This document shows, piece after piece, positions 56,390-64,000 of a stretch of DNA of 64,000 bases (its first letter is position 1; each line of letters opens with the position of its first letter). The notes under the pieces are model-generated. The model was not told where the DNA came from. It made no database searches and saw only the letters and a program-made list of their open reading frames with translations. Source of the stretch: Flavobacteriaceae bacterium UBA1903 (GTDB lineage: Bacteria; Bacteroidota; Bacteroidia; Flavobacteriales; Flavobacteriaceae); contig DDGL01000012.1 in assembly GCA_002337605.1 (NCBI GenBank), positions 62,001 to 126,000 on the forward strand, given 5' to 3'. The translations under genes and the position numbers were made by a program.

Positions 56390-56464
56390 TAATAATATAA
56401 TGTGTTTTACAGTTGTTACCCGTAAAGATACCTAATTTCAGTGTTCAGGAATGGTAACCATAAA

Positions 56465-56938
56465 TCACCTGTGATGATAGGGTTCATTTCTTAAAATAGT
56501 AAAGCCGCGATAGAGCTGTTCTACTACAAACAAACGTACCATCTGGTGAGAGAACGTCATGGAGGATAAGGAAACTTTTCCCTGGGTGCGTTCATAGAGT
56601 TCGGGGCTGAATCCGTAGGGGCCACCAATCACAAAAATGAGGTTTTTTAAGCCGCCGTTCATTTTCTTTTGCAGGAAAGTGGCAAAGCTTTCAGATGTAT
56701 AGGTTTTTCCCTTTTCATCCAGCAAGATAAGGTGGTCGCTGGTCTGGGTTCGTTTTAATATTTCAACACCTTCCAGTTGTTTTTGCTGGGCCTCGCTTAG
56801 GTTCTTCGCTTTTTTGATGTCCGGGATCACCTCCAGTGAAAAGGGAACATAATGTCCCAAACGGTTGGAGTACATTTTTATAAGCGTCTCCAGGTTTTTA
56901 TTATCTGTTTTGCCAATGGCCAGCAGGGTGATTTTCAT
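56465..56938 (-). CDS. rlmH: 23S rRNA (pseudouridine-1915 N3)-methyltransferase
   Basis: 157 residues, the standard RlmH length. This SPOUT-fold SAM enzyme methylates pseudouridine 1915 of helix 69 in assembled ribosomes. The trefoil-knot motifs are LLDEKGKTYTSESFA, FVIGGPYGFSPE and SLSSMTFSHQMVRLFVVEQLYRGFTILRNEPYHH, the last being almost invariant in the family. It sits 26 bp downstream of the TPR lipoprotein on the same strand, so the two are likely co-transcribed. Confidence 0.96.
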   Translation of the reverse strand: MKITLLAIGKTDNKNLETLIKMYSNRLGHYVPFSLEVIPDIKKAKNLSEAQQKQLEGVEILKRTQTSDHLILLDEKGKTYTSESFATFLQKKMNGGLKNLIFVIGGPYGFSPELYERTQGKVSLSSMTFSHQMVRLFVVEQLYRGFTILRNEPYHHR

Positions 56939-56964
56939 AAGGTAACAATTGGTGTTAAAAAAAG

Positions 56965-57918
56965 TTATTCCAGCACCGGTTTTTTCCTGAACTTGTTGGC
57001 AAGGTCTACTTCGGCCGCTATATAGCCAAACGAGGCCCAGTCACTCCCCGCAACTATGGTTCTGAAAATTTCTTCGGCAGCGCCGCTATCTCCTTCGCAT
57101 AATAAATAGTTGCCTAAGCCATACAACAAAGCGCTGTTAGTGGCAGTGTCGTTAGATTGTACCTGAATTTCGGAAGGTTGCAGGTCGCCTTTGTAAAGTA
57201 AACAGGCTTTTAGGTAAGGTTCATTTTCTATCACCTCCAAATCGCTGGAGATCCCTTTTACATAGTTAAATCCTGTGCTTTTACGGCCCATCTGGCAGTT
57301 AATGGTATAGATCCAGTGCGTGGCAGAGACCACATTGTCTGCATTGGACGAGGTACGCAGGCACTCTTTATAGGCTTCAACGGCTTTGGTGTCGTTATTT
57401 CTTAGGTAATGCGCCAGGCCAAGATGGTAGTAAATATTCCCGTGCATTGTACTTACAGGAATGTTTTGCGCATTCGGCATCCCGTCTTCTTCTACTTTAT
57501 TTTCTTTCCCTTGAATAAGTGTTGCGGCTTTTTCCAGATCTTGAATGGCTTTGTCAAAATCCCGTACGGTAATATAGCGATGGCCACGGTGGCGTAACAA
57601 CCTACTCTCATCTGGGAATTTTTCAAGCCCATCGGTATAAATTTGTATGGCTCCTCTGTAATTTCCTGTATATGCGGTAAAACGCCCATACCAAATGGTA
57701 TTCTCCAGATCGGGTTGTTCTTCAAAAGCTTTTTTCCTGGCTTCGTATTGCGCCATTATTTTTTCTGAAGGCGGCTTGCTGTAGAGGGTATCTCCAAATT
57801 TAGAGATTGCCTGGTACGAATGCTTCCATCCGGGAACAGTGTTTGTGTCCCTCTTTTTTTCTTCCGAAGAATTACACCCAATGCATAGGAGTACACCGAG
57901 AATAAGTACATATTTCAT
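56965..57918 (-). CDS. Tetratricopeptide-repeat lipoprotein
   Basis: 317 residues from the ATG at 57918; an adjacent ATG at 57921 gives one more Met. The lipobox LCIGC puts the Cys near residue 15. TPR units are seen at about 65-180 (GRFTAYTGNYRGAIQIYTDGLEKFPDESRLLRHRGHRYITVRDFDKAIQDLEKA, then HLGLAHYLRNNDTKAVEAYKECL) and again at about 255-300. TPR proteins act as scaffolds in envelope complexes. The partner is unknown. It heads a unit with rlmH. Confidence 0.82.
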   Translation of the reverse strand: MKYVLILGVLLCIGCNSSEEKKRDTNTVPGWKHSYQAISKFGDTLYSKPPSEKIMAQYEARKKAFEEQPDLENTIWYGRFTAYTGNYRGAIQIYTDGLEKFPDESRLLRHRGHRYITVRDFDKAIQDLEKAATLIQGKENKVEEDGMPNAQNIPVSTMHGNIYYHLGLAHYLRNNDTKAVEAYKECLRTSSNADNVVSATHWIYTINCQMGRKSTGFNYVKGISSDLEVIENEPYLKACLLYKGDLQPSEIQVQSNDTATNSALLYGLGNYLLCEGDSGAAEEIFRTIVAGSDWASFGYIAAEVDLANKFRKKPVLE

Positions 57919-58065
57919 CATATCCGAAACTTTAGATTAGAGGTACAATTTATATAAAATATAGCTGTTTTGGATTCAGCATACCCTACAATTTTACACA
58001 AATTTTGCTGGGTTAAAATTAGGAGATTAGTACCTTTTCAGTTTTATAAGACGGTTACAAATTTG

Positions 58066-58073
58066 TATTTTTG
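58066..58073 (+). promoter_or_regulatory. -7 element for the DUF6495 gene (TATTTTTG)
   Basis: A perfect TAnnTTTG 48 bp before the proposed TTG start. T-rich DNA stands at the -33 position without a clear TTTG. Confidence 0.5.
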
Positions 58074-58121
58074 CCGCCCAAATTATAAGGACAGCCACTA
58101 AAGGCATAAAACTAATTTGTT

Positions 58122-58592
58122 TTGAAATACGCCAGACTCACAAAAGAGCAGTTAGAAGAATTGCATCCGGAATTTATAAATTTCTTGGCCACCCAGTCCA
58201 TTACTGGAGAAGAGTGGGCAAAGATCAAAGCCGAACAACCCGAAGTAGCCGAAGAAGAACTCGATATTTTTAGCGATCTGGTTTGGGAAGGCGTGCTCCA
58301 ACAAGCGAACTTTCTTGAAAATATTGCCCCTCAGCAACTCTTTCTTTTTAAAATAGAAGAAACAGAAATGCATCTTATTTCTTTAAAAATTCTAAAAGAA
58401 GGAATAGACATTACCACTGTTGAAGGCTACCAGTGGCTCCAACAAAACTTTGCAGAAGATACTGTTGAGTTTTATACGGCGTCCAAGGCGTTTTCAGCTA
58501 ATAAAACGGAAGACATCTTTGCGCTCATTAAACAGGGAGCTAATATTACCAAAGGAGAGTTGTATGGCTTCTTTGAAAAAATGGTAAAATAG
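58122..58592 (+). CDS. DUF6495 family protein, TTG start
   Basis: 156 residues. The first codon is TTG at 58122 giving MKYARLTKEQLEELHPEF, which matches how I recall the family beginning. No ATG lies at this place. The protein is cytoplasmic, acidic and helical. A conserved core LVWEGVLQQANFLENIAPQQLFLFKIEETEMHLISLKI lies at about 48-87. The function is unknown. The family seems limited to Bacteroidota. It is convergent with ctaA, with one base between stop codons. Confidence 0.82.
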   Translation: MKYARLTKEQLEELHPEFINFLATQSITGEEWAKIKAEQPEVAEEELDIFSDLVWEGVLQQANFLENIAPQQLFLFKIEETEMHLISLKILKEGIDITTVEGYQWLQQNFAEDTVEFYTASKAFSANKTEDIFALIKQGANITKGELYGFFEKMVK

Positions 58593-58593
58593 C

Positions 58594-59607
58594 TTACTTG
58601 CTAAAGCGGTGCAAGGTAAAGGTCATCGCTGCCAACAGGAAAAAGGCTACCACCTGGTGTAAAACACCTAAAACTACAGGTACTTGTAAGATGAGTGTAA
58701 ATACTCCAAGTACAAACTGAAGCAGTACCAGTCCAACCAGCAGGTGCATTGCTTTTTGTTGAAGGATTGTAAGAGTCATACTTCTGGACTTCCACCAGAT
58801 AAGTCCGATCGCGGCTACCACAACATACGCCAAATAGCGGTGCACAAACTGAACACCACTTTTTCCCTCTACAAAGTTTCTCCACACAGGATTTTGCTCT
58901 ATGGTTACCGTTTCATGAATTAATTTTCCATCACTCATCAAGGGCCAGTGATTGTGAATCCAGCCGGCATCCAGTCCTGCGACAAAAGCACCCCAGATAA
59001 TTTGAACGATTAAAATCCCCAACCCAAAACGGATGAGATTCCGGAATTTGGTGTTCACTTCTTTTGTATCGGGATACCATAGATCTAATGCTACCCATAA
59101 GGTATAGGCAAAGGTAATAAAAGCAGTAGTTAAGTGCATGGCAAGGCGGTAGTGGCTCACATCGGGACGATCTACCAACCCGCTTTTTACCATATACCAG
59201 CCTAAAAAGCCCTGGAATCCGCCCAGAAAAAGCAGAACCACACATTTCTTAATGGTGGAGCGGCTAAGTTGTTTCTTCAGTAAAAAATAGAAAAACGGAA
59301 TGATAAACACAACGCCAATAAAACGTCCGATCACCCGATGGATCCACTCCCAGAAATAGATGTCTTTAAAGTCCTCAAGGGAGAAGTGCTGATTCAATTT
59401 CTGGTATTCAGGATACTGTTTATAGAGGTCGAAGGCGGCTTGCCATTCGGTATCATTCATAGGGGGGATAGTTCCAGAAATAAGTTTGTAGTTTGAAATG
59501 GAAAGTCCCGAGTGGGTTAACCGGGTAATACCGCCTACCACTACCATAATAAAGATCAGGACACACCCTGTAAGCAGCCAGTAAATTACTTTTTTATTGT
59601 CTTTCAT
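58594..59607 (-). CDS. ctaA: Haem A synthase (COX15/CtaA family)
   Basis: 337 residues with about eight membrane helices. It oxidises the C8 methyl of haem O to a formyl group, making haem A for cytochrome oxidases. Conserved haem-ligand histidines lie in FWEWIHRVIGR, SHYRLAMHLTTAF, VQFVHRYLAYVV and GVLHQVVAFF. GGITRLTHSGLSI is the N-terminal signature. The length and single-letter pattern fit the eight-helix class 2 type. Its start overlaps the GNAT gene end by 14 bp, so it is the last gene of a cca-GNAT-ctaA operon. Confidence 0.93.
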   Translation of the reverse strand: MKDNKKVIYWLLTGCVLIFIMVVVGGITRLTHSGLSISNYKLISGTIPPMNDTEWQAAFDLYKQYPEYQKLNQHFSLEDFKDIYFWEWIHRVIGRFIGVVFIIPFFYFLLKKQLSRSTIKKCVVLLFLGGFQGFLGWYMVKSGLVDRPDVSHYRLAMHLTTAFITFAYTLWVALDLWYPDTKEVNTKFRNLIRFGLGILIVQIIWGAFVAGLDAGWIHNHWPLMSDGKLIHETVTIEQNPVWRNFVEGKSGVQFVHRYLAYVVVAAIGLIWWKSRSMTLTILQQKAMHLLVGLVLLQFVLGVFTLILQVPVVLGVLHQVVAFFLLAAMTFTLHRFSK

Positions 59608-60127
59608 AGTCCTTTTTTGTTAAACGGTACCAAAGTACGGGGTCTGTTTCGTTAGGGTAGGGCGCGGTTTTTTCAAACTGAAAATTTAATTTTTTCAATA
59701 CGTTACTGGAAGCTGGATTTTCTGGATTTACAAAAGCTATTACCTTAGATAATTGCAACGTTTCGAAAGCGTATGCTAAAATAGCTTTACAGGATTCGGT
59801 TGCAATGCCTTTGCCCCAGTATGCTGGTAAAAACCTGTAGCCCAGATCGGTTTCGTTGGCTTCTTTCAGGAACTTTACCCCACAAAAGCCAATAATTTTT
59901 TTATCCTCTTTGTGAACTACAGCAAACCTTCCGTAGCCATATGTTTTATAATCGGAAAGCCACACATCAGCAATTAGTTGTTTTACACCCTTCATGGTTG
60001 TAATAACAGGATCTCCCGTGTATTTGTTAATGATAGGATTACTGCTAAACGTAAAAACCTCGGCTTCATCTCCAAATCGGAATGGGCGTAATAGCAGTCG
60101 TTCTGTTTCTAGTTGCAGTGTGTTCAT
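59594..60127 (-). CDS. GNAT-family N-acetyltransferase (RimJ/RimL-like)
   Basis: 177 residues. The fold starts LETERLLLRPFRFGDEAEVF. The acetyl-CoA pantetheine-binding segment is LGYRFLPAYWGKGIATESCKAIL, with an RxxGxG/A-like loop in WGKGIA. FVNPENPASSNVLKKLNFQFE is typical of the RimJ/RimL branch, which acetylates protein N-termini or small amines. The substrate is unknown. Both ends overlap neighbours (ATGA with cca, 14 bp with ctaA), showing tight coupling. Confidence 0.92.
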   Translation of the reverse strand: MNTLQLETERLLLRPFRFGDEAEVFTFSSNPIINKYTGDPVITTMKGVKQLIADVWLSDYKTYGYGRFAVVHKEDKKIIGFCGVKFLKEANETDLGYRFLPAYWGKGIATESCKAILAYAFETLQLSKVIAFVNPENPASSNVLKKLNFQFEKTAPYPNETDPVLWYRLTKKDYERQ

Positions 60128-61545
60128 TTCACGGGCGTTAGTCCTAAATCGATTCCTTTTTTTAACATAAAGGTATGTGCTGCTTCATATTCATTAGGAA
60201 TATCTCCTTCCAGAATAGCTTCCTTTATAGCATCTTTTATCATCCCAATCTCTCGTGAAGGTTTTAAATTGAAGGTTTTCATGATCTCTTCTCCACTTAC
60301 AGGTGGCTGAAAATTCCTGATATGATCGCGCTCTTCAACTTCCACAATCTTATCCCGCACTTTCTGAAAGTTATTGTGATACTTCCTGAATTTTTTAGGA
60401 TTCTTGGTTGTAATATCTGCCTCGCAAAGGGTCATAAGATCTTCCACATAATCTCCGGCGTCAAACACCAATCTGCGCACAGCACTATCGGTTACATCAC
60501 TCGCTAACACAATGGGGCGGGAGCTCATTAATACCATCTTCTGAACAAATTTCATCTTGTCATTTAAAGGCATTTTTAAGCGCTTAAATAATTTGAAAAC
60601 CATTTTACTACCTACAAATTCGTGGGCATGAAACGTCCAGCCTATTTTTTTATCGAATCGCTTTGTTGGCGCTTTTCCAATATCGTGTAACAAAGCAGCC
60701 CAGCGTAACCACGGGTTATCGGTAGTTTCTGCAATATTGTCTACCACTTCCAGCGTATGCCAGAAGTTGTCTTTGTGGCGTTGCCCTTCTTTTTCTTCAA
60801 TGCCTTGTAATGCCACAAGCTCTGGGAAAATATGCTGCAACAAATTGGTTTTATGCAACAATGCAAATCCTTTAGAAGGCACGGGAGCCATCAATATTTT
60901 ATTGATTTCGTCTACGATTCGTTCTTTTGAAATAATTTTTATGCGGTCTGCGTTGCGGGTGATAGAAGCCAACGATTCCTTTTCAATTACAAAATCCAGT
61001 TGCGTTGCAAACCGAATGGCTCGTAACATGCGTAAAGGGTCGTCGCTATAGGTAATATCCGGATCTAAAGGTGTTCTGATTATTTTATCCTGGAGATCCT
61101 GTATCCCGTCAAACGGATCCAGTAAATCACCAAAAGAAGCATCATTTAAGCTTAATGCAAGTGCGTTTATGGTAAAATCACGCCTATTTTGATCGTCCTG
61201 CAAGGTGCCATTTTCTACCGCTGGATTACGGCTGTTTTCGGCATAGGATTCTTTTCTGGCGCCTACAAACTCCAGCTCAATACCTCCTGTTTTTAACATG
61301 GCAGTTCCATAGGTTTTAAACACAGAAACTTTAGGAGTTCCGGGAAGAAGTTCAGATACTTTTTTAGCAAGGGCAATACCACTTCCTACGGCAACTACGT
61401 CAATGTCTTTTGCATTTCCGCGTTGTAAGATGTGATCCCGAACATAGCCTCCAATTACATAGGTTTCTAGTTGTAGCTGTTCTGCTGCTTTAGAAATTAC
61501 CCTAAAAACTGGATGTTCAAGTGCCGATTTATGATTGGATTGCAT
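60124..61545 (-). CDS. cca: CCA tRNA nucleotidyltransferase with HD domain
   Basis: 473 residues from the ATG at 61545 (MQSNHKSALEHPVFR). A longer frame upstream would start inside the promoter. Class II polymerase: head motif YVIGGYVRDHILQRGNAKDIDVVAVG with the two catalytic Asp, YSDDPLRMLRAIRFATQL, and nucleotide-selecting residues after it. An HD phosphohydrolase domain (about 250-370; LLHDIGKAPTKR) follows. It adds or repairs the CCA end of tRNAs; this matters here because the tRNA-His gene does not encode a complete CCA. It is the first gene of the operon with GNAT and ctaA. Confidence 0.93.
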   Translation of the reverse strand: MQSNHKSALEHPVFRVISKAAEQLQLETYVIGGYVRDHILQRGNAKDIDVVAVGSGIALAKKVSELLPGTPKVSVFKTYGTAMLKTGGIELEFVGARKESYAENSRNPAVENGTLQDDQNRRDFTINALALSLNDASFGDLLDPFDGIQDLQDKIIRTPLDPDITYSDDPLRMLRAIRFATQLDFVIEKESLASITRNADRIKIISKERIVDEINKILMAPVPSKGFALLHKTNLLQHIFPELVALQGIEEKEGQRHKDNFWHTLEVVDNIAETTDNPWLRWAALLHDIGKAPTKRFDKKIGWTFHAHEFVGSKMVFKLFKRLKMPLNDKMKFVQKMVLMSSRPIVLASDVTDSAVRRLVFDAGDYVEDLMTLCEADITTKNPKKFRKYHNNFQKVRDKIVEVEERDHIRNFQPPVSGEEIMKTFNLKPSREIGMIKDAIKEAILEGDIPNEYEAAHTFMLKKGIDLGLTPVK

Positions 61546-61563
61546 GCTGTATTTTTGCTCGTG

Positions 61564-61594
61564 CAAAGGTACGACATAGCTGTTTGAGGAACAA
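61564..61594 (-). promoter_or_regulatory. Promoter of the cca-GNAT-ctaA operon
   Basis: On the minus strand TTGT (61594-61591), a 19-bp spacer and TACCTTTG (61571-61564). The -7 is perfect and ends 18 bp before the ATG, giving a very short leader. The promoter overlaps the neighbouring intergenic space after the methyltransferase stop. Confidence 0.7.
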
Positions 61595-61625
61595 CTTAGA
61601 TTGTAATCAAAACAGCAGTATCTAA

Positions 61626-62657
61626 TTATTTTGAAAGGATAGCACACATAGTTTTTCCTTTCTCATCAAAAACCAGGGTCTTTGGGTTAAACAAGGATTT
61701 TAGCTTAAGCCATTTTCTTTTGGCCGCAGCTTTCTTTTGCTGAACCTCTTCAGGAATGTTGTCCGGAGTATAGTCACTTTTGGAACGTAAGTTCCCTTTT
61801 TCATCTAAAATTGGAGCTCTTTCAATTTTTTTTCTTCTTTTCTTCAGCTTATAGGCTTCGGGATGGTTGTAGTAATACTCTGAAAAATTTATAAAACTAA
61901 TATCCAGATCCAGCGTGGAAGCCATATACTGTAGAGATGTTTCACTAAACCACCAGTGATGCACGGGAGGTGCTTCTGTATCCCAGACAATGTCTGATGG
62001 GATAAGCGTTTTATCTGGCGTTGTAATGATGATGTGTCCATCCTTCTTTAGTAGTTTAAGAATGGATTCAATAAAACCTACGGGGGCTTCAATATGCTCT
62101 ATGACCTCAGTTAAGATAACAATATCGTAGGCATTTGGCTTCTCGAGGGCGTAATCATGCAGGTCTCTGCAAACATAAAAATCTCCAAAACTCTTTTTTG
62201 CCTGGGCTACAGCTTCATTCGAAATATCTAATCCTGTACTGTCATATCCTTCTTCTTTAAGTGCGTAGGTAAGATACCCAAGGCCACTTCCCAGTTCAAG
62301 GATTCTGGAGTTGGTTTTGTTGGGTACCAGTTGTTGTAATGCTTGCTGAATTCCCCAAAACGCTTCTTCTGAATTTGCCAAAAACGCTAAAGGTTTTTCA
62401 GCTGTTTTCACTTCATTCATGTAACTCCAGTACCTATTATAGCCAGGAACGTTTTTTCCGTTACTGTAAATAGCATCGTATATGAGGCTGGTATCTGCCC
62501 GGGGCATCGAGAAGGATGTGTCACAGGCATCACACGCATAAATATTGAATTTCATTCCTAGCTGATAGCCTTGAAAACCCTTATACTTTAGTTGCGAAGG
62601 GTTTCCACATAATTCGCATTCAATTTGCTGTTTTATATCCAGACGATCCATGGTCAC
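61626..62657 (-). CDS. SAM-dependent class I methyltransferase with N-terminal zinc-binding region
   Basis: 343 residues (a second ATG two codons later at 62651 is possible). The N-terminus has CELC and CDAC pairs (about residues 18-21 and 43-46), probably one zinc site. The Rossmann methyltransferase core (about 115-230) has motif I ILELGSGLGYLTYAL, the acidic residue TGLDIS, and VILTEVIEHI. The C-terminal 100 residues are basic (KKRRKKIE, KKAAAKRKWLKLK). The layout resembles sugar or glycan methyltransferases, fitting the adjacent glycosyltransferase. The substrate is unknown. Confidence 0.85.
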   Translation of the reverse strand: MTMDRLDIKQQIECELCGNPSQLKYKGFQGYQLGMKFNIYACDACDTSFSMPRADTSLIYDAIYSNGKNVPGYNRYWSYMNEVKTAEKPLAFLANSEEAFWGIQQALQQLVPNKTNSRILELGSGLGYLTYALKEEGYDSTGLDISNEAVAQAKKSFGDFYVCRDLHDYALEKPNAYDIVILTEVIEHIEAPVGFIESILKLLKKDGHIIITTPDKTLIPSDIVWDTEAPPVHHWWFSETSLQYMASTLDLDISFINFSEYYYNHPEAYKLKKRRKKIERAPILDEKGNLRSKSDYTPDNIPEEVQQKKAAAKRKWLKLKSLFNPKTLVFDEKGKTMCAILSK

Positions 62658-62743
62658 TCTATTTTTTTAGAGGCAGCTCTTATATATTTGTTTTAATTAA
62701 CGATAAAATTATAAAATAAGCGTTAGGTAAGCAAACAGAATTT

Positions 62744-63304
62744 TTATTCACGGATTACCTTCACCATCCCATCCAGGGTAAGTTTTATGATAGCAGAAGG
62801 GGTTCCACGTTTTGCCTTTTGGTTGTGGTTTACCACGTAGTCTACTCCGTTTTTGATGTCTTCTGAAATTTCAGCAAAAGAATGTGGTGTTGCTTTTCCA
62901 CTTAAGTTGGCTGAGGTAGAAACAATTGGTTTTCTGAACTTACGAAGCAACGTTTTACAAAAATCATCTTTCACTACCCGAAAGGCTAACGAATTGTCTT
63001 CAGCAATAATATTGGTGGCAATTCTAATAGGATCATCGTAAATAATAGTGGTAGGTTTTGCCGCATACTTTAGGATGTCGTAGGCTACTTCAGGAATTTC
63101 TTCTACATACTGATTCAGCATTTTAAAATCGTGAACCAGACAAATCATCGACTTGTTTTCGGCACGTTTTTTCAGCGCGTAAATTTTATCAATGGCATCT
63201 GCGTTGGTGGCATCACAGCCAATACCCCACACCGTATCGGTTGGATAGAGTATAAGTCCGCCGCGTTTAAGGACGGCTAATGCATTTTCAATTTCAGTCT
63301 TCAT
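62744..63304 (-). CDS. tsaC: L-threonylcarbamoyladenylate synthase
   Basis: 186 residues, the short single-domain YrdC/TsaC form rather than the long Sua5. It makes threonylcarbamoyl-AMP from threonine, bicarbonate and ATP for the t6A37 modification of ANN-decoding tRNAs. The motif LILYPTDTVWGIGCDATN, KKRAENKSM and VSTSANLSGK build the active site. The start overlaps the end of the preceding glycosyltransferase by 11 bp, so they are translationally linked. Confidence 0.93.
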   Translation of the reverse strand: MKTEIENALAVLKRGGLILYPTDTVWGIGCDATNADAIDKIYALKKRAENKSMICLVHDFKMLNQYVEEIPEVAYDILKYAAKPTTIIYDDPIRIATNIIAEDNSLAFRVVKDDFCKTLLRKFRKPIVSTSANLSGKATPHSFAEISEDIKNGVDYVVNHNQKAKRGTPSAIIKLTLDGMVKVIRE

Positions 63305-64000
63305 AAAAGCGTACTTTTTGTTGTTGTTTAAGGGAATGTGTCATAGGGTTGCAATCGAGTACCGTTGAAAGTAAAAACCATTTTTTAGGCTTCACCAATA
63401 GTGCAAACGTTAAATACAACCGTATAAGCCACCATTTTAATAATCCGAAGTTTTTTCGGATCACATACAAATAGGAAATATAACTCTCGGTGCTGACTAC
63501 TTTTGAAGTTCCGGTGCTCACACCTTGATAGTGCAATACTTTTGCCTCTGGAACGAGCATACTTGTGTACCCAATTTCACGCAAACGATGGCATACATCC
63601 ATTTCTTCCCAATATAGAAATATGTTGGTGTCGAACCCGCCAATTTTTTCAAAAGCAGGGGTTCTAAAAAACAGAAAGGCTCCGTTTACCCAATCTGCCT
63701 CTATAGGATGGGTATATGCTTGCTTTCGCATTGGATAGCGTGACGGATTGTTTTTCTCTAAAAAACCACGTCCGAAGAGTAACCGTCGCACCCCCTTGTT
63801 ATGGTCAAAAGAAGGGACAAAGTTAGTGTGCTCATCATAGTTTTGAGCGGTGCAAACGCCTACTTCTGGTTGCACATCCATATATTTGGTTAATAGTAGC
63901 AGGCAGTCATTCAAAAGCATGGCATCGTTATTTAAAAACAACAAATAACGAGCGTAGGCATAGGGTACTCCCAGCATATTTCCACCGCCAAATCCTGTGT
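63294..64000 (-). CDS. Family 2 glycosyltransferase, C-terminal part (cut by window end)
   Basis: The frame is open from the window edge (TGFGGGNMLGVPYAYARYLLFLNNDAMLL...) to a stop at 63294, about 235 codons. The N-terminal nucleotide-binding part is missing. NNDA replaces DxD as in rhamnosyltransferase-like GT2 enzymes, and the acceptor-side motif DWVNGAFLFFRTPAFEKIGGFDTNIFLYWEEMDVCHRLREIGY is characteristic. A hydrophobic region near the end may contact the membrane. It probably adds a deoxysugar to a surface polysaccharide. Together with the methyltransferase downstream of tsaC it suggests that an envelope glycan locus starts here. Confidence 0.9.
   Translation of the reverse strand, partial: TGFGGGNMLGVPYAYARYLLFLNNDAMLLNDCLLLLTKYMDVQPEVGVCTAQNYDEHTNFVPSFDHNKGVRRLLFGRGFLEKNNPSRYPMRKQAYTHPIEADWVNGAFLFFRTPAFEKIGGFDTNIFLYWEEMDVCHRLREIGYTSMLVPEAKVLHYQGVSTGTSKVVSTESYISYLYVIRKNFGLLKWWLIRLYLTFALLVKPKKWFLLSTVLDCNPMTHSLKQQQKVRFYED

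Noticed and set aside
61546..61647. N-terminal extension of the CCA enzyme to 61647
   Set aside because: The extension covers the predicted promoter and overlaps the end of the methyltransferase gene; the family N-terminus begins at 61545.

Overview
The window looks like chromosome of a marine-type member of the Flavobacteriaceae (Bacteroidota). The DNA is AT-rich. Start sites carry no obvious Shine-Dalgarno sequences, and promoters fit the Bacteroidota pattern TTTG-19-TAnnTTTG. Three proteins are secreted and end in type IX secretion (T9SS) type A sorting tails. Lineage markers include bacillithiol deacetylase BshB1, B-type L31, DUF6090, DUF4199 and DUF6495. No prophage, insertion sequence, CRISPR array or intact integrase was seen; most of the window is core chromosome.

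Layout. 0-4.3 kb: a truncated Gfo/Idh/MocA oxidoreductase, an M28 peptidase, a propeller protein with two SnoaL-like domains, and a small unknown protein. 4.3-10.4 kb: a beta-oxidation operon, marR-fadN-fadA-fadE, with an acyl-CoA ligase nearby (12.6-14.4 kb). Between them lie a DUF6090 membrane protein and an unusual thioredoxin/MsrA-like fusion. 14.5-26.3 kb: an M14 carboxypeptidase, purL and two tandem paralogous T9SS cargo proteins. 26.4-30.3 kb: an rRNA methyltransferase, a Ycf48-like lipoprotein and an ECF sigma/anti-sigma/sensor trio. 30.3-30.8 kb: a gene-free stretch with two promoter-to-terminator units that look like small RNAs. 30.8-36.7 kb: an MsbA-like exporter, phosphohexomutase, glycosyltransferase, DUF4199 and L31. 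36.8-41.3 kb: hutI-hutG, a trans-sulfuration enzyme, bshB1 and tRNA-His. 41.6-52.8 kb: a very large TraB/GumN protein, transaldolase, an SDR, SRP RNA, glutaminyl cyclase, a beta-helix lipoprotein, a di-haem peroxidase and a GlmU-like protein. 52.8-64 kb: YdeI, an Lnt-like hydrolase, a Crp/Fnr regulator, a small TPR gene in a cassette-like setting, rlmH, a TPR lipoprotein, DUF6495, the cca-GNAT-ctaA operon, a methyltransferase, tsaC and a truncated glycosyltransferase.

The genes suggest an aerobic heterotroph that degrades proteins (M28, M14, T9SS cargo), fatty acids (fadD, fadN, fadA, fadE) and histidine (hutI, hutG). It makes bacillithiol and haem A.

The most unusual signals are non-coding. 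(1) Two tandem small-RNA candidates show C-rich AGCCCC motifs in or beside hairpins. (2) A dispersed element with fixed ends CTTCGA...CTCAG and a variable, often palindromic core occurs at least six times. One copy is translated in frame inside PurL, one inverted pair forms the likely marR-fad leader, and one sits inside a duplicated tRNA-His tail. (3) A 16-bp perfect palindrome within a larger dyad lies just after the promoter of the GlmU-like gene.
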